DNA from: Leptidea sinapis
Lineage: Eukaryota; Arthropoda; Insecta; Lepidoptera; Pieridae
Direction of reading: 5' to 3'
Length of the DNA stretch: 64,000 nucleotides
Assembly (NCBI RefSeq): GCF_905404315.1
Contig: NC_066275.1
Location: 2,542,001 to 2,606,000 of the forward strand
Position numbers and translations under genes: made by a program. Position 1 is the stretch's first letter. Each line of letters starts with the position of its first letter. The notes under the pieces were generated by a model, which did not search any database, was not told where the DNA came from, and was given only the letters and a program-made list of their open reading frames with translations. This document shows, in pieces, positions 33,770 through 43,650 of the stretch.

Positions 33770-34632
33770 GAGAGGTGGTAAAACCAGTGGAATCTGCTAT
33801 ATTTCTTGGCATTACTCTTGATTCCAAATTGCAGTGGGGCCCCCATATTGAAGGATTGGCGAATAGGCTTAGTTCTGCAGCATATGCGGTTAAGAAAATC
33901 AGACGGTTAACTGACATAGATACGGCGAGATTAGTATACTTTAGTTATTTTCATAGTATTATGTCCTATGGTATATTGTTATGGGGCAGTGCGGCCGATA
34001 TTAATACTATCTTTGTGCTGCAGAAGAGGGCTATTCGCGCGATTTATAACCTAGGTCCTAAAGAATCATTAAGAGAAAAATTTAAAGAAATAAACATTTT
34101 GACTGTTGCTTCTCAATAAATTTTTGATAATGTTTTGTATGTTCATAAGCACATTGAGGAATTTTCTAGAAACTGTTTGAAACATTCATAATGTTAACAC
34201 GAGGAACAAACATAAACTTGTTATGCCTACTACTCGGTTGGGTCGAGTTAGTAAGTCTTTTGTTGGGCGATGTATATGCTTCTACAATATGATCCCAGAA
34301 AATGTACAAAACAAATGTGTTACGAAATTTAAAAGAATTGTTAGAAAACGTTTGTGTGGGAAAGGTTATTATAGCATAAACGATTTTCTTAATGACACCA
34401 CGGACTGGTATTAAAGCGAACACCCTCAGGCTCTTTAATTATAAATGTTTATTATTGTACGATATTACATTGTAATCCATACTTTATATAAAAAAAAAGC
34501 CCGCTGAGTTTCTTGCGCCCATTCTTCTCAGGTCTGAGGCAGTCTCTTTTGAATGGGTGGTAGATTTTGACGTTCAATAAGTGATTATAAATCCTATTTT
34601 GAATAAAAATATTTGAATTTTGAATTTTTGAA
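33770..34632 (+). pseudogene. L2/CR1-like LINE, family C, 5'-truncated
   Basis: Encodes FLGITLDSKLQWGPHIEGLA, then the DTARLVYFSYFHSIMSYGIL region, a stop near 34120, a frameshift near 34185, and the terminal CFYNMIPENVQNKCVTKFKR and GKGYYSINDFLNDTTDW. The 3' UTR and (TTTGAA)-type tail follow to about 34632. Longer than the copy at 14270 but more broken. Confidence 0.85.
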
Positions 34633-34635
34633 TTA

Positions 34636-35237
34636 TGTATGTAGCAGCACCAACTAATTTGTTTGCACTGGTAAAGTCGGTAGAAAAATCTATTATTTAA
34701 TTTGTGTAGAGATTACATAATAGCCTCAAATAAAATAATGTTCATCTTCTAACTTACAGAAACTAAAAACATTATAGGTTGAAGTCAAACTACATAATTC
34801 TCTTACTAAACCCTGCTGGAAACAAGTAGTTATTCCACAGAGTATGCACGTGGCACATACAATACAGAAAATGGGTAAAACAGGGGCTATTCATAGTTTT
34901 CTAATTGTCTACTCGAGTCTAGCATACAACATTAGTTGAATAGAAACGCGTTGAAAGACACGTAGGTAACCTACTTCTCGTATGTGTTGTTTCGTGTTTG
35001 TGGTTGCGGTAAACTTTATTGCATTTGTAGTATATTTAGCGAGAAGTTTGTTTCTTGACGACACGTTTCTTTTATGTCATATGCGTCAAAAATGACAAGA
35101 GAAACTCCCTTAAAAATTGTATTGATTGAGTACATCAATCCTAAATACTTTTGATAGATGATCACTTATGCAGAGTATGAGGATGCGCATTTTATTTAAA
35201 GATAAGAAGTCTATGCTTGTCTCATCACAAGCAAGAC
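34636..35237. other. No feature recognised
   Basis: No supported gene. Confidence 0.35.
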
Positions 35238-35515
35238 ACCAGTTACCAGTGGAAGGCTCCTTTGCACAGGAAGCCGGCTAGATTATGGGTACTAATGTTA
35301 AAACATTACTGTGTTTCTGAAGGGCGCCGTAGCTAGTGAAATTAATGGGCAAATGAGACTTAACATCTTATGTCTCAAGGTGACGAGCGGAATTGCAGTG
35401 CCGCTCAGAATTTTTGGGTTTTTCAAGAATTCTGAGCGGCACAGCAGGTAGGGCGTATCAATTACCATTAGCTGAACGTCCTGCTCGTCTCGTCCCTGAT
35501 TCTTATAAAAAAAAA
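35238..35515 (+). mobile_element. SINE-like family S, internally deleted
   Basis: Begins 'taccagtggaaggctcctttgc' and ends 'tgattcttataaaaaaaaac'. The 'accacaacggcgcctatttctgccgtgaagcag' part is missing and 'cattgtaatggg' is shortened, so the copy is ~30 bp shorter than the others. Confidence 0.85.
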
Positions 35516-35544
35516 CATCAGCTGAACTTTGTCCGTCTTTCCAT

Positions 35545-35815
35545 TATTATCATAAAAAAGACGCCCACGTGATGGTAAATGATAGACTCTGCCCATTACA
35601 ATGCCGTGCCGCTCAGGATTCTAGAAATTTCTAAAATGATGAACGGTACCACTATTGCAATGTTATTGAGGCATAAGATGCTAAGACTCAGTAACACAGT
35701 AATTTCACTAATCTTTAGTCCTTCAAACCAAATAGTGTTTATATGTACACTTGATCTGTTTGGAGCCAAGTCACACTGGATAACAATTTACCCGGCATTC
35801 CGTGCTATGAGCTAG
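35545..35815 (-). mobile_element. SINE-like family S, diverged
   Basis: Minus-strand copy, tail to tail with the previous one. Recognisable at 'cattacaatgccgtgccgctcaggattct', 'gtaatttcacta' and 'cccggcattccgtgc'. The middle is replaced by unrelated AT-rich text near 35735-35790. Confidence 0.65.
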
Positions 35816-37491
35816 AATAAATTTCCATTCTTTACATTTATATGTTAACTTTAGGATTATTATTACTAAGATTTAGATAACTTAGAAAGTGGGGCTCCAT
35901 CTTACAATCTACTAATCACTTTTAATTTGAAGGAGAATCTCAAAACACAATTGTTTTATCTTTACCAAGTAACGTAGGTTATATAATATTATAAAAAAAG
36001 AGATCCTCAATTAATTTTTTGGAACAATGTAAACCTAGGTATCAAAAAATTGCGTATAACCGTCATTATATTGTCGGTACTGCAAAAACTATTTACGGCA
36101 AATAAAATAGTAGTTTAAATGGTTTGATAAGTAATAATAGATATATGTGTACAATTTCCACTTAAATTTAAAATTATTCGGATCGGGCTTTTTGGTTCAT
36201 AAGTAATGACCGGTACAAAACTCTCTAAGTATGAAAAAGGTCACGTTTAGTGTATTAACAAATACTAATTTACATAATATTTACGTTAAATTATAGTTTT
36301 TAAGTTTAAAACTTTAAATGTAGCTATTGTTTCCATGCGGACAATATCGCGGGCAGTAGCCTAATATATAATAATAATATATAATTCATGTTTACCTAAA
36401 ATAAATTTAATACTAATAATGCATCTGAAACATGGTTCATGAAGCGCTTGATAAGCATTAAAAAGTCTGTCTCTCATTTTGACAAGACAACTCAATAATC
36501 CAAGTAATTTAAAAATACGAAGTGATTTACCGGAACCAACAAATAACATTGTCCAAAGACTTATTAATAACATGTAAATCATGCACGAACCGAATTCCCG
36601 CAGCTTAATTTAAAACCGATATTAAAAATATGAATCAATTTATCATTGCATTGTGGTTCGTGATGTAAAACTTGATCATAAATATAAAAGGGTAAATTAA
36701 ACGCTTCCGTTTTCAACATTCGATTAACATGGCTGCAGTTTCGATATTTCGGTGCATTTTGTAACAGTAATAGCTTAAAAATTGAGTTTTCTCGAAGTTT
36801 GATTATCATCCCCTTAGCCGTGGTTGAGGTAATAAATAGGTAAGAAATAAGATAAGAAGATATTTTAACCGACTTCAAAAAGGAGGAGGTTCTCAATGTA
36901 AGCCCAATCCAAATGTTATATTAGGTACCTACACTCGCCACGCGTGACTTTGAGCGGGATAGCTTCGTCTAGAACAAAACAACCCAAGCGAACAGACATG
37001 CGTGGCCAGACAACATTAATAATTACATTAAGTAAGCTGCTTATAATATTAAGTTTTATTTTGTTTGGACCTTGGTGCCGACTTAAAACCTATAGGTAGC
37101 ACATATAAATAATAGTATTTTATTAATTTTAAAGGTAAAGGTTTGCATAAGAGGTGTATTTAATTAAATTTTTAGTTATTTGATACTTTTCAGTTTTTGA
37201 AGCTGTTTTTTTTTTAAAGTAGGTTTTATATTAATACAAAAACATATTGATAACCATAAATATTTCATAAAATGCGAAGAGTGATTAAACTAGGTACAAA
37301 CTTTCATCACCAACCAACATTATATAGTATGCTATGATATGAACTGGGTTAAATCGAAAATAACAATTTTATTAATTGTTATGAAAAAAGACCGAATGTG
37401 CTTAAGACTACCCTAATGAAGTGAAAACGTCATCAAATACGACTATCCGTTAGTCACTCAAGCCGAATTTACTCTAACCAATGTTACATAA
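35816..37491. other. AT-rich DNA; one short dispersed-repeat fragment
   Basis: At about 36866-36897 'accgacttcaaaaaggaggagg' and 'ttctcaat' match a widespread insect repeat that I cannot name with certainty. The 73- and 105-codon minus-strand ORFs have no family features. Confidence 0.4.
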
Positions 37492-37797
37492 CCTAATATA
37501 TAAAATTCTCATGTTGCGGTGTTTGTAGATAAACTCCTTCGAAACGGCTTGACCGATTCTCATAAAATTTTGAGTGCATATTCGGTAGGTCTGAGAATCG
37601 GACAACATCTATTTTTCATCCCCCTAGGGATGGTCCACGGCAAATTTTTATTTTTTTGACTTTTTTTTTATAGTTGTATGATTATGAGTCAGCATTAAAA
37701 AATACATACAACTTCAAATTTGACCCATCTACGATGAACAGTTACTTTTGTATCGCGATTTTTATATCGGCAATACAACGTTTGCTGGGTCAGCTAG
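37492..37797 (+). mobile_element. Non-autonomous Helitron, family H1
   Basis: Plus-strand copy. It begins CCTAATATATAAAATTCTC (first base changed from T) after A at 37491, and ends GGGTCAGCTAG before T at 37798. It holds the 'cgaaacggcttgaccgattctc' segment and 'gacaacatctatttttcatccc'. The 95-codon ORF at its right end is incidental. Confidence 0.8.
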
Positions 37798-38369
37798 TAT
37801 ATTATAACTATACCACTAGATTACTATACAAGATTCATACATATAATTTTATCCGTAGCTTGCTAACTAGTTTAGACATAAATAAGTTTCTGTTCACGTT
37901 TAAAACTTTTTGCTTTTTCTATTTTATTACTATCGAAACTCGATGTAGCAACCCTAGTTAAATAATTTCTATTTCTTAAAACATAAACTGCTAACAAACG
38001 ATTTTATATACTTTATTATTTAACTGATACAATTTTAGTCGTTATAAAAGTTTTTTTTTTATAAAATATAAGAAGTTTAAAAGTAAAACAGTTTTATCAG
38101 AATTCCAGTCTATTCAAAAAGCCATTAAAGTAGTAGTCTTAATCCGATTTTGCACTACTTAAGACTTATCCAATAAGAAGTCTTTGTCATTTCAATGTTT
38201 ACTGAAGGATATCATTTATATTATTCTTAAGGCTTCCACGAAGCTTCTTATGACGGGTAATTACATCTAATTTATTTACATTCGCTATGACCTAGTCTTG
38301 TTATAGATTCTTAGGAGTTAATATTAAAGTGAAACTTTTATTACATCGTCTCAAACTCTTTCGTCTCTG
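37798..38369. other. AT-rich DNA, nothing recognised
   Basis: No supported gene. Confidence 0.35.
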
Positions 38370-38548
38370 TGTTGCATGTCGCGTGACGGTCGGGCGGCGC
38401 CTACAGTTCGCAGCGGCTGACCGAGTAGTGTATAGACTATTACTTATTTTTGCCAGTGCTTCACGCTATTTTGTTTGTTTTTGTTGTTTCTGTGTTTATT
38501 TTAGTTAACTCGACGGCGACGTTTCAATACTTTTCCAGTTTTTTTCCA
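38370..38548. promoter_or_regulatory. CpG-rich block, possible transposon 5' UTR
   Basis: Around 38385-38440 the sequence turns GC- and CpG-rich ('gcgtgacggtcgggcggcgc', 'cgcagcggctgaccgag') and then runs through a T-rich stretch straight into a SINE fragment at 38549. It has no ORF. In an AT-rich window this looks like a 5' UTR or promoter of an element or gene. I cannot identify it. Confidence 0.35.
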
Positions 38549-38598
38549 GGTTTTTCAAGAATCCTGAGGGGCATTGCATTGTTCACCTTCAGCTGAAC
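38549..38598 (+). mobile_element. SINE-like family S, left part of an interrupted fragment
   Basis: Only the last third of the family is present ('ggtttttcaagaatcctgag' to 'cagctgaac'), with ~20 bp deleted. Resumes at 39098. Confidence 0.7.
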
Positions 38599-39097
38599 TG
38601 GTGGCTGGATGATCTTGTTACCGGGAGGTCTGCTTGATGTGTTTTTTATTATTATCTATTATTTCCTTTAAAGTTAATATTATTATATATTTTATTTTAT
38701 AAAATGCTGACATAATGCCTCTAATTATTTACGGTATGTGTGGATTGATGCATCTACTATATTCAATAACTCTTGTGTTTATAAGTATTAATTTTTTTTT
38801 TTTGATGTACTCGTGTAAGCCTTTCAGTTTTTGATATTTGAGTATTTTTGTTGCGTCACTTTGCATATATTGTAATTAAAATGATTTGTAAAACAATTAA
38901 AATGTAAATATTGACTTAAAAGAGTGGCAGTGAGTTTATTGCAACTTCTTCTCATTAGCTCAACCCTTTACGAAGTAGCGATAAATTCAATAAGAAACAA
39001 TATTTTTATTATTTTTATTTTTTTTTTGACATTCATAAGTGTCATTTCCGTGACCTACATGAATAAAGTGTTTTTGAATTTGAATTTGAATTTGAAG
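38599..39097 (+). mobile_element. Short non-autonomous L2-like derivative (family G), complete
   Basis: Begins TGGTGGCTGGATGATCTTG and ends 'ctacatgaataaagtg' plus (TTTGAA)n. It interrupts the SINE exactly between 'cagctgaac' and 'gtcctactcg'. The 5' start matches the minus-strand copy at 32829-33219. The 3' part holds 'ttattgcaacttcttctcattag' and 'gacattcataagtgtcattt', as in the L2-like LINE at 2979-3165. No ORF of note. Confidence 0.7.
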
Positions 39098-39121
39098 GTC
39101 CTACTCGTCTCGTCAAAAAAA
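39098..39121 (+). mobile_element. SINE-like family S, right end of an interrupted fragment
   Basis: 'gtcctactcgtctcgtc' plus an A-run, completing the copy that begins at 38549. Confidence 0.7.
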
Positions 39122-39980
39122 AAGTGCAAGTGAACTTTGAATCGGATTTTCATTTTAAATGATCGATAATACGTTTAAGAAAATTCTTAACACTGCAAAA
39201 ATATCCACTGATTTTATTTTTAAGCTATTGCATAGCTTCTATCGCGGGCCTTGAGCGTGACCGAAACCAGAAATTCCGTAACGAAAATAACCTAACACTT
39301 ACTTACTACATCTATATAGATATTTCTATGTCTTTTTGTGCAGAACGTCTCAGGTTCGAGCCTGGGGTACGTTATATTTTTTTAATTTCTTTATTTTTTT
39401 ATCACGTTTTTTAATTTTTATTATTATGACAAGCATTTTTATTTAATTTCACCTGTCCCGTTGTCTGTCTGTAATCAAATCTTGCAAGTAAAATTTTACT
39501 CACTTCCCGTTTGAGTTTTTTTAAATTAGTTTTTATCAAAAAAAAATGCTGCATAAATAAAATAAATAAATATTTATAATTGCATAAGTTGATAAAAAAT
39601 GCTATGCAATCCCCGAGTGCCACACGTCTTTTTTCTTAATATAAATAAAGGAAACATTCGAGCTTGTGAATGATGCAAAGTGAAAATATATTGAATCTAT
39701 TTCCACAAATATTTATTAGTTAGTCTTTACGAAGTACACGAGCAAGAATATGGAAAAATTCAATTTATTTGCAGTTCGGATGCGCAGATGGGGCTAGTTT
39801 TAAATAACTTTTCTTTGAAGTTTCTTGTCCGATACAATTGTGACTTTTATTAGATAACTTGATAGTGATGGATGCTAATAATATACACAAATGCTATCGT
39901 TTTTTGTTTCTGGGTAAGGTTCAACTTATGTTTGCATATTTTTATATTATACCTGGTCAATCCCAGTGTTGGTCTACCCA
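39122..39980. other. No gene; short tRNA-like T-arm text
   Basis: At about 39343-39370 'cgtctcaggttcgagcctgggg' resembles a tRNA T arm with box B, but no A box or acceptor stem is present. Otherwise nothing supported. Confidence 0.4.
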
Positions 39981-40103
39981 TTTTTTTATGGAAAAAGTAC
40001 AAACCAGCGTACGGGTCACCTGGTGTTAAGGGATAACCGCCGCCCACATTCTCTTGTATCACCAGATGAATCACAGGAGCGTTGCCGGTCCTTAAGGAAC
40101 GTG
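39981..40103 (-). mobile_element. Older Daphne/jockey-type copy, 3' part (split)
   Basis: Holds the A-tail and terminal 3' sequence of a Daphne element up to '...ccttaaggaacgtg'. The remainder of the same copy is at 43278-43650. The two ends are adjacent positions in the family sequence, so the element between them was inserted into this one. Confidence 0.75.
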
Positions 40104-43100
40104 TTTTTTTTTTTATGGAATAGGAGGACAAACGAGCGTACGGGTCACCTAGTGTTAAGTGATCACCGCCGCCCACACTCTCCTGCAACAGCAGAGGAAT
40201 CACAAGAGCGTTGACGGCCTTTAAGGAAGGTGTACGCGCTTTTCTTGAAGGTACCCATGTCGTATCGTCCCGGAAACACCTCACAAGGAAGCTCATTCCA
40301 CAGCTTCGTGGTACGAGGAAGAAAGCTTCTTGAAAACCGCACTGTGGAGGACCGCCACACATCCAGATGGTGGGGATGATATCGTAACTTGTGGCGTGTC
40401 GTGCGAAGGTAAAATACGGCGGCAGGAATCAGGTTGAACAGCTCTTCGGAACACTCCCCGTGATAAATGCGGTAGAAGACACACAATGAAGCGACGTCTC
40501 TACGCAACGCGAAGTGATCCAGCCGTTCACAGAGTACTGGGTCCCCGACAATTCGAGCTGCTCTGAGTTGCACGCGGTCAAATGGATCGAGCTGATACTG
40601 GGGTGCGCCAGACCAGAGATGACAGCAATACTCCATGTGAGGCCGGACCTGCGCTTTGTAGAGCGCTAGAATGTGGGCCGGCTTGAAGTATTGCCGTGCT
40701 CTATTTATGAGGCCCAGTTTCTTTGAAGCCAGTTTGGCTTTGCCCTCCAGATGGCCACGGAATTGGCAATTGCTCGAGATTTCGAGACCCAGTATTCCGA
40801 TACTAGGCGAGGCTTTAAGGGAAGTGTTCTCGAAGAGCGGTGATACGGCAAATGGGGTTTTTTTAGTGGTAAACGCGCAAACTTGAGTCTTCTGGGGGTT
40901 AAATTGGACAAGGTTCAACTTACCCCATTCCGCGACCTTCTCGAGAGAGGACTCGATAGAAGACACAAGTTTCACCCGGCACTGGTCGACGTTTTCCCGA
41001 GAGAGACCTGCATGGCCCGTGTATACGGCATCACCAGTGCTGTCGTCTGCATAGCAATGCATGTTGGCGGTGTCCAACATATCATTGATATGCAGAAGAA
41101 ACAGCGTGGGAGATAGCACACAGCCTTGGGGCACTCCAGCGTTCACGGGCTTGGGATTCGAGCAATAACCGTCGATAACGACCTGTATGCTGCGCCCAGA
41201 GAGGAAGCTGGAGGTCCACTTGCATAAGCTCTCGGGAAGCCCAAATGATGGAAGTTTTGCGAGGAGTGCCTTGTGCCATACACGATCAAAGGCCTTCGCT
41301 ATATCCAGACCAACTGCCAGGCCTTCCCCCTTGCTTTCAATAGCCGCCGCCCATCTGTGTGTTAGGTATACCAGAAGATCGCCAGTCGACCGACCATGGC
41401 GAAAGCCGTACTGCCGGTCGTTGATCAACCGGTGACCCTCAAGGTATACCAAGAGCTGGCGGTTAATTATGCTCTCCATAATTTTGGAGAGTAGGGAGGT
41501 AATAGCAATAGGCCTGTAGTTTGCCGGATCCGAACTGTCTCCTTTTTTTGGGATCGGATGGACAAGGGCTGACTTCCATGAATCAGGGACTACGCCTTTT
41601 GAATAAGAGTGCCGGAATAAACGCGTTAGCACCGGCGTCAACTCAGGGGCACACGTTCTAAGCACGATTGGAGAAATGCCATCCGGCCCGCTCGACTTCC
41701 TGACGTCCAACGAAAACAGAGCTCGCCTAACAGTTTTCTGTCGGAACTGTACTTCAGGCATGGAGCTCTGACACCGCGGGATGGTCGGCGGTGTTTTTCC
41801 GTTGTCGTCAAGAGTCGAGTTGGAGGAAAAAAGAGTGCACAGGAGATCGGCTTTCTCTTTTGCCGTATGGGCCAGGGTGTCATTCCTCATGTGCAACGGC
41901 GGCATGGACGGCTGGTTGAAGTTACCAAGAGCAGCTTTCGACAACGACCAGAACTTGCGTGTTCCGGTCGGGTAACTGGAAAGCTGCTCGCCAATTTTGA
42001 CGACGTGCTTCGATTTCGCACGGGCGATTTGCCGCTTAAAAAATCTGGAGGCACGGTTATATTTCCTCTTCAGAACTTTGCAGTTCGGATCCTTTGAGCC
42101 CAGCACCGCAACCCAAGTTCGATACGCCTGTTTTTTGCAGTCAGATGCTGCTTTAACTGACGCATCGAACCAGGGCTGTGATCTGCCACCGATCGGTACT
42201 ACAGAGCTTGGTATAAAAATATCCATGCCCTGCAGTATCACATCGGCTACTGCAACGGCGCAGGCACTAGGATCATCTGAAAGGAAACAAACCCTGCCCC
42301 AAGGGTAGGATGCAAAAAAGGAACGCATCCTATCCCAATCTGCTGACTTGTAGTGCCAAACGCGGCGGGTCGCTGGTGGTCTGCGACGTTGGCGTCGGAT
42401 AGGCACTACACTCCTGACCAGGCAATGGTCGGACGTTCCGAGAGGGGCGTCGACAGAGACCTGGTAACCATCGGGATGTGTAGTCAGCAGAAGATCTAAT
42501 AAGGACGGCATGTGGCTATCCACATCCGGGAGCCGCGTCGGCGACTCAACCAATTGGGACAGACCATACGCCAATGCAAAATTATGCACAGATCGCCCTG
42601 CGTAGTCTGTGGTACGTGATCCAAGCCATTCGGCATTGTGCCCGTTGAAATCACCCAAGACTACGATTTCAGCGGAGGGGATCTGAGCAAGCACGTCATC
42701 AAATGCCGCTTGAACGCAGCCCATGAGGTGATCCGTTTCTGCGTTACCACTATGGGACCTGTAGACACACGCATAGATGCGGACGCGGTCCTCTAAATCT
42801 ACGCGGAGCCAGAGAGTAGACAGGCCCCTACCCTCAAAATTGCCGAGACGGCGACAGCAGATATCCTCCCTAACGTACACGCATACCCCTGCATGAGGCA
42901 TGAAATTATGCTCAATTTTGTACCCGGGGTACGTTAAATATGACGTATCGCTAGGTCGAGATATCTGCGTCTCCGTAAGGAAACACAAGGCCGGCTGCGC
43001 CGTCTCAAGGTGGTGGTGGACGGCGTTTAAGTTGGAGTGAATTCCCCGGATGTTACAAAAGTCCACATTAAGTGTGGAGCGGGGTGCCGTGGTGTTGCTG

Positions 43101-43277
43101 CCCTGTTTGTCCTGTGACATACGCGGTACTGTGCCCTCCCCAGAATACGAGGGGCAGCCCGAGCGCGAATGCTCGGGGAGGGATTCTCCGGCTCTACAAG
43201 AGCCGGTACCCTCCTGGGGTAATTTATTTTTTAGGACCGCTCTCATATTTTGTTGGGGGGGGGGGGGAGGACGGGGG
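40104..43277 (-). mobile_element. Daphne/jockey-type LINE with intact ORF2, no ORF1
   Basis: The youngest-looking Daphne copy. Its 3' end is an A-run at 40104-40114 after 'attccat'; its 5' edge is a C-rich run on the sense strand (G-run at 43255-43279). The flanks 'ggaacgtg' (40096-40103) and 'ggaatggtg' (43278-43286) form an imperfect target duplication. The element holds one ORF (endonuclease plus reverse transcriptase). No zinc-knuckle ORF1 is present, so it is truncated at its 5' end close to the start of ORF2. Confidence 0.8.
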
Positions 43278-43333
43278 GGAATGGTGTACGCGCTTTTATT
43301 GAAGGTACCCAACGTCCCGGAAACTTTGCACAA
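40163..43333 (-). CDS. Daphne/jockey-type LINE ORF2: endonuclease-reverse transcriptase
   Basis: 1056 codons, no internal stop. Residues ~86-310 form an APE-like endonuclease that would nick the target: catalytic Glu121 in LTETQ, Tyr191 in ACVYRSHSG, Asp228/Asn230 in VLGDFN, and Ser301-Asp302-His303 in the SDH motif. Residues ~545-850 form the reverse transcriptase: SSGPDGI, IPKKGD...NYRPIAITS, LDIAKAFDRVWH (Asp677), GVPQGCVLSP (733-742) and YADD (761-764). The C-terminal ~200 residues (LYKAQVRPHMEYC... FLPRTTKLWNELPC) are the usual tail domain. The product would act in target-primed reverse transcription in the nucleus. The first ~20 residues come from the older Daphne copy it inserted into (GTFNKSAYT corresponds to GTFKKSAYT of the ORF2 C-terminus), so the annotated start is fortuitous; the element's own sequence begins near Pro20. 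Next in-frame Met is Met30. No other gene flanks it. Confidence 0.9.
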   Translation of the reverse strand: MCKVSGTLGTFNKSAYTIPPRPPPPPQQNMRAVLKNKLPQEGTGSCRAGESLPEHSRSGCPSYSGEGTVPRMSQDKQGSNTTAPRSTLNVDFCNIRGIHSNLNAVHHHLETAQPALCFLTETQISRPSDTSYLTYPGYKIEHNFMPHAGVCVYVREDICCRRLGNFEGRGLSTLWLRVDLEDRVRIYACVYRSHSGNAETDHLMGCVQAAFDDVLAQIPSAEIVVLGDFNGHNAEWLGSRTTDYAGRSVHNFALAYGLSQLVESPTRLPDVDSHMPSLLDLLLTTHPDGYQVSVDAPLGTSDHCLVRSVVPIRRQRRRPPATRRVWHYKSADWDRMRSFFASYPWGRVCFLSDDPSACAVAVADVILQGMDIFIPSSVVPIGGRSQPWFDASVKAASDCKKQAYRTWVAVLGSKDPNCKVLKRKYNRASRFFKRQIARAKSKHVVKIGEQLSSYPTGTRKFWSLSKAALGNFNQPSMPPLHMRNDTLAHTAKEKADLLCTLFSSNSTLDDNGKTPPTIPRCQSSMPEVQFRQKTVRRALFSLDVRKSSGPDGISPIVLRTCAPELTPVLTRLFRHSYSKGVVPDSWKSALVHPIPKKGDSSDPANYRPIAITSLLSKIMESIINRQLLVYLEGHRLINDRQYGFRHGRSTGDLLVYLTHRWAAAIESKGEGLAVGLDIAKAFDRVWHKALLAKLPSFGLPESLCKWTSSFLSGRSIQVVIDGYCSNPKPVNAGVPQGCVLSPTLFLLHINDMLDTANMHCYADDSTGDAVYTGHAGLSRENVDQCRVKLVSSIESSLEKVAEWGKLNLVQFNPQKTQVCAFTTKKTPFAVSPLFENTSLKASPSIGILGLEISSNCQFRGHLEGKAKLASKKLGLINRARQYFKPAHILALYKAQVRPHMEYCCHLWSGAPQYQLDPFDRVQLRAARIVGDPVLCERLDHFALRRDVASLCVFYRIYHGECSEELFNLIPAAVFYLRTTRHKLRYHPHHLDVWRSSTVRFSRSFLPRTTKLWNELPCEVFPGRYDMGTFKKSAYTFLKGRQRSCDSSAVAGECGRR

Positions 43334-43650
43334 GGAATCTCATTCCACAGCTTTGTAGTACGTGGAAGAAAGATCCTTGATAAGCGCACAGTGGAGGACC
43401 GCCACACATCCAGATGGTGGGGATGATATCCTAATTTGTGGCATGTCGTGCAAAGGTGGAATTCGGCGGCAGGAATCAGGTGAAACATCTCTTCGGAACA
43501 CTCCCCGTTATAAATGTGGTAGAAGACGCACAATGAAGCGACGTTCTCCAGCCATTCACAGAGCAATGGGTCCCCGACAATTCGAGCTGCTCTGCGTTGC
43601 ACGCGGTCAAATGGATCGAGCTGATACTGGGGTGCGCTAGCCCAGAGATG
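43278..43650 (-). pseudogene. Older Daphne/jockey-type copy, 5' part (split)
   Basis: Minus strand: ORF2 C-terminal coding with a frameshift (RAARIVGDPLLCEWLE, FHLIPAAEFHLCTTCHKLGY, FLPRTTKLWNEIPC), stopping at '...gcgtacacc'. The sequence continues at 40103 after removal of the inserted element. The 5' limit at 43650 is a truncation. Confidence 0.8.

Noticed and set aside
38370..38548. CpG island of a host promoter
   Set aside because: No downstream exon is visible and the block runs directly into a SINE fragment, so a transposon 5' end is at least as likely.
43243..43602. Separate 119-codon gene beside the large ORF
   Set aside because: It is the C-terminal coding of the older Daphne copy plus read-through of the C-rich junction.
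39981..43650. Tandem array of three Daphne copies
   Set aside because: The outer two fragments end at adjacent positions of the family sequence, so a nested insertion explains the arrangement better.
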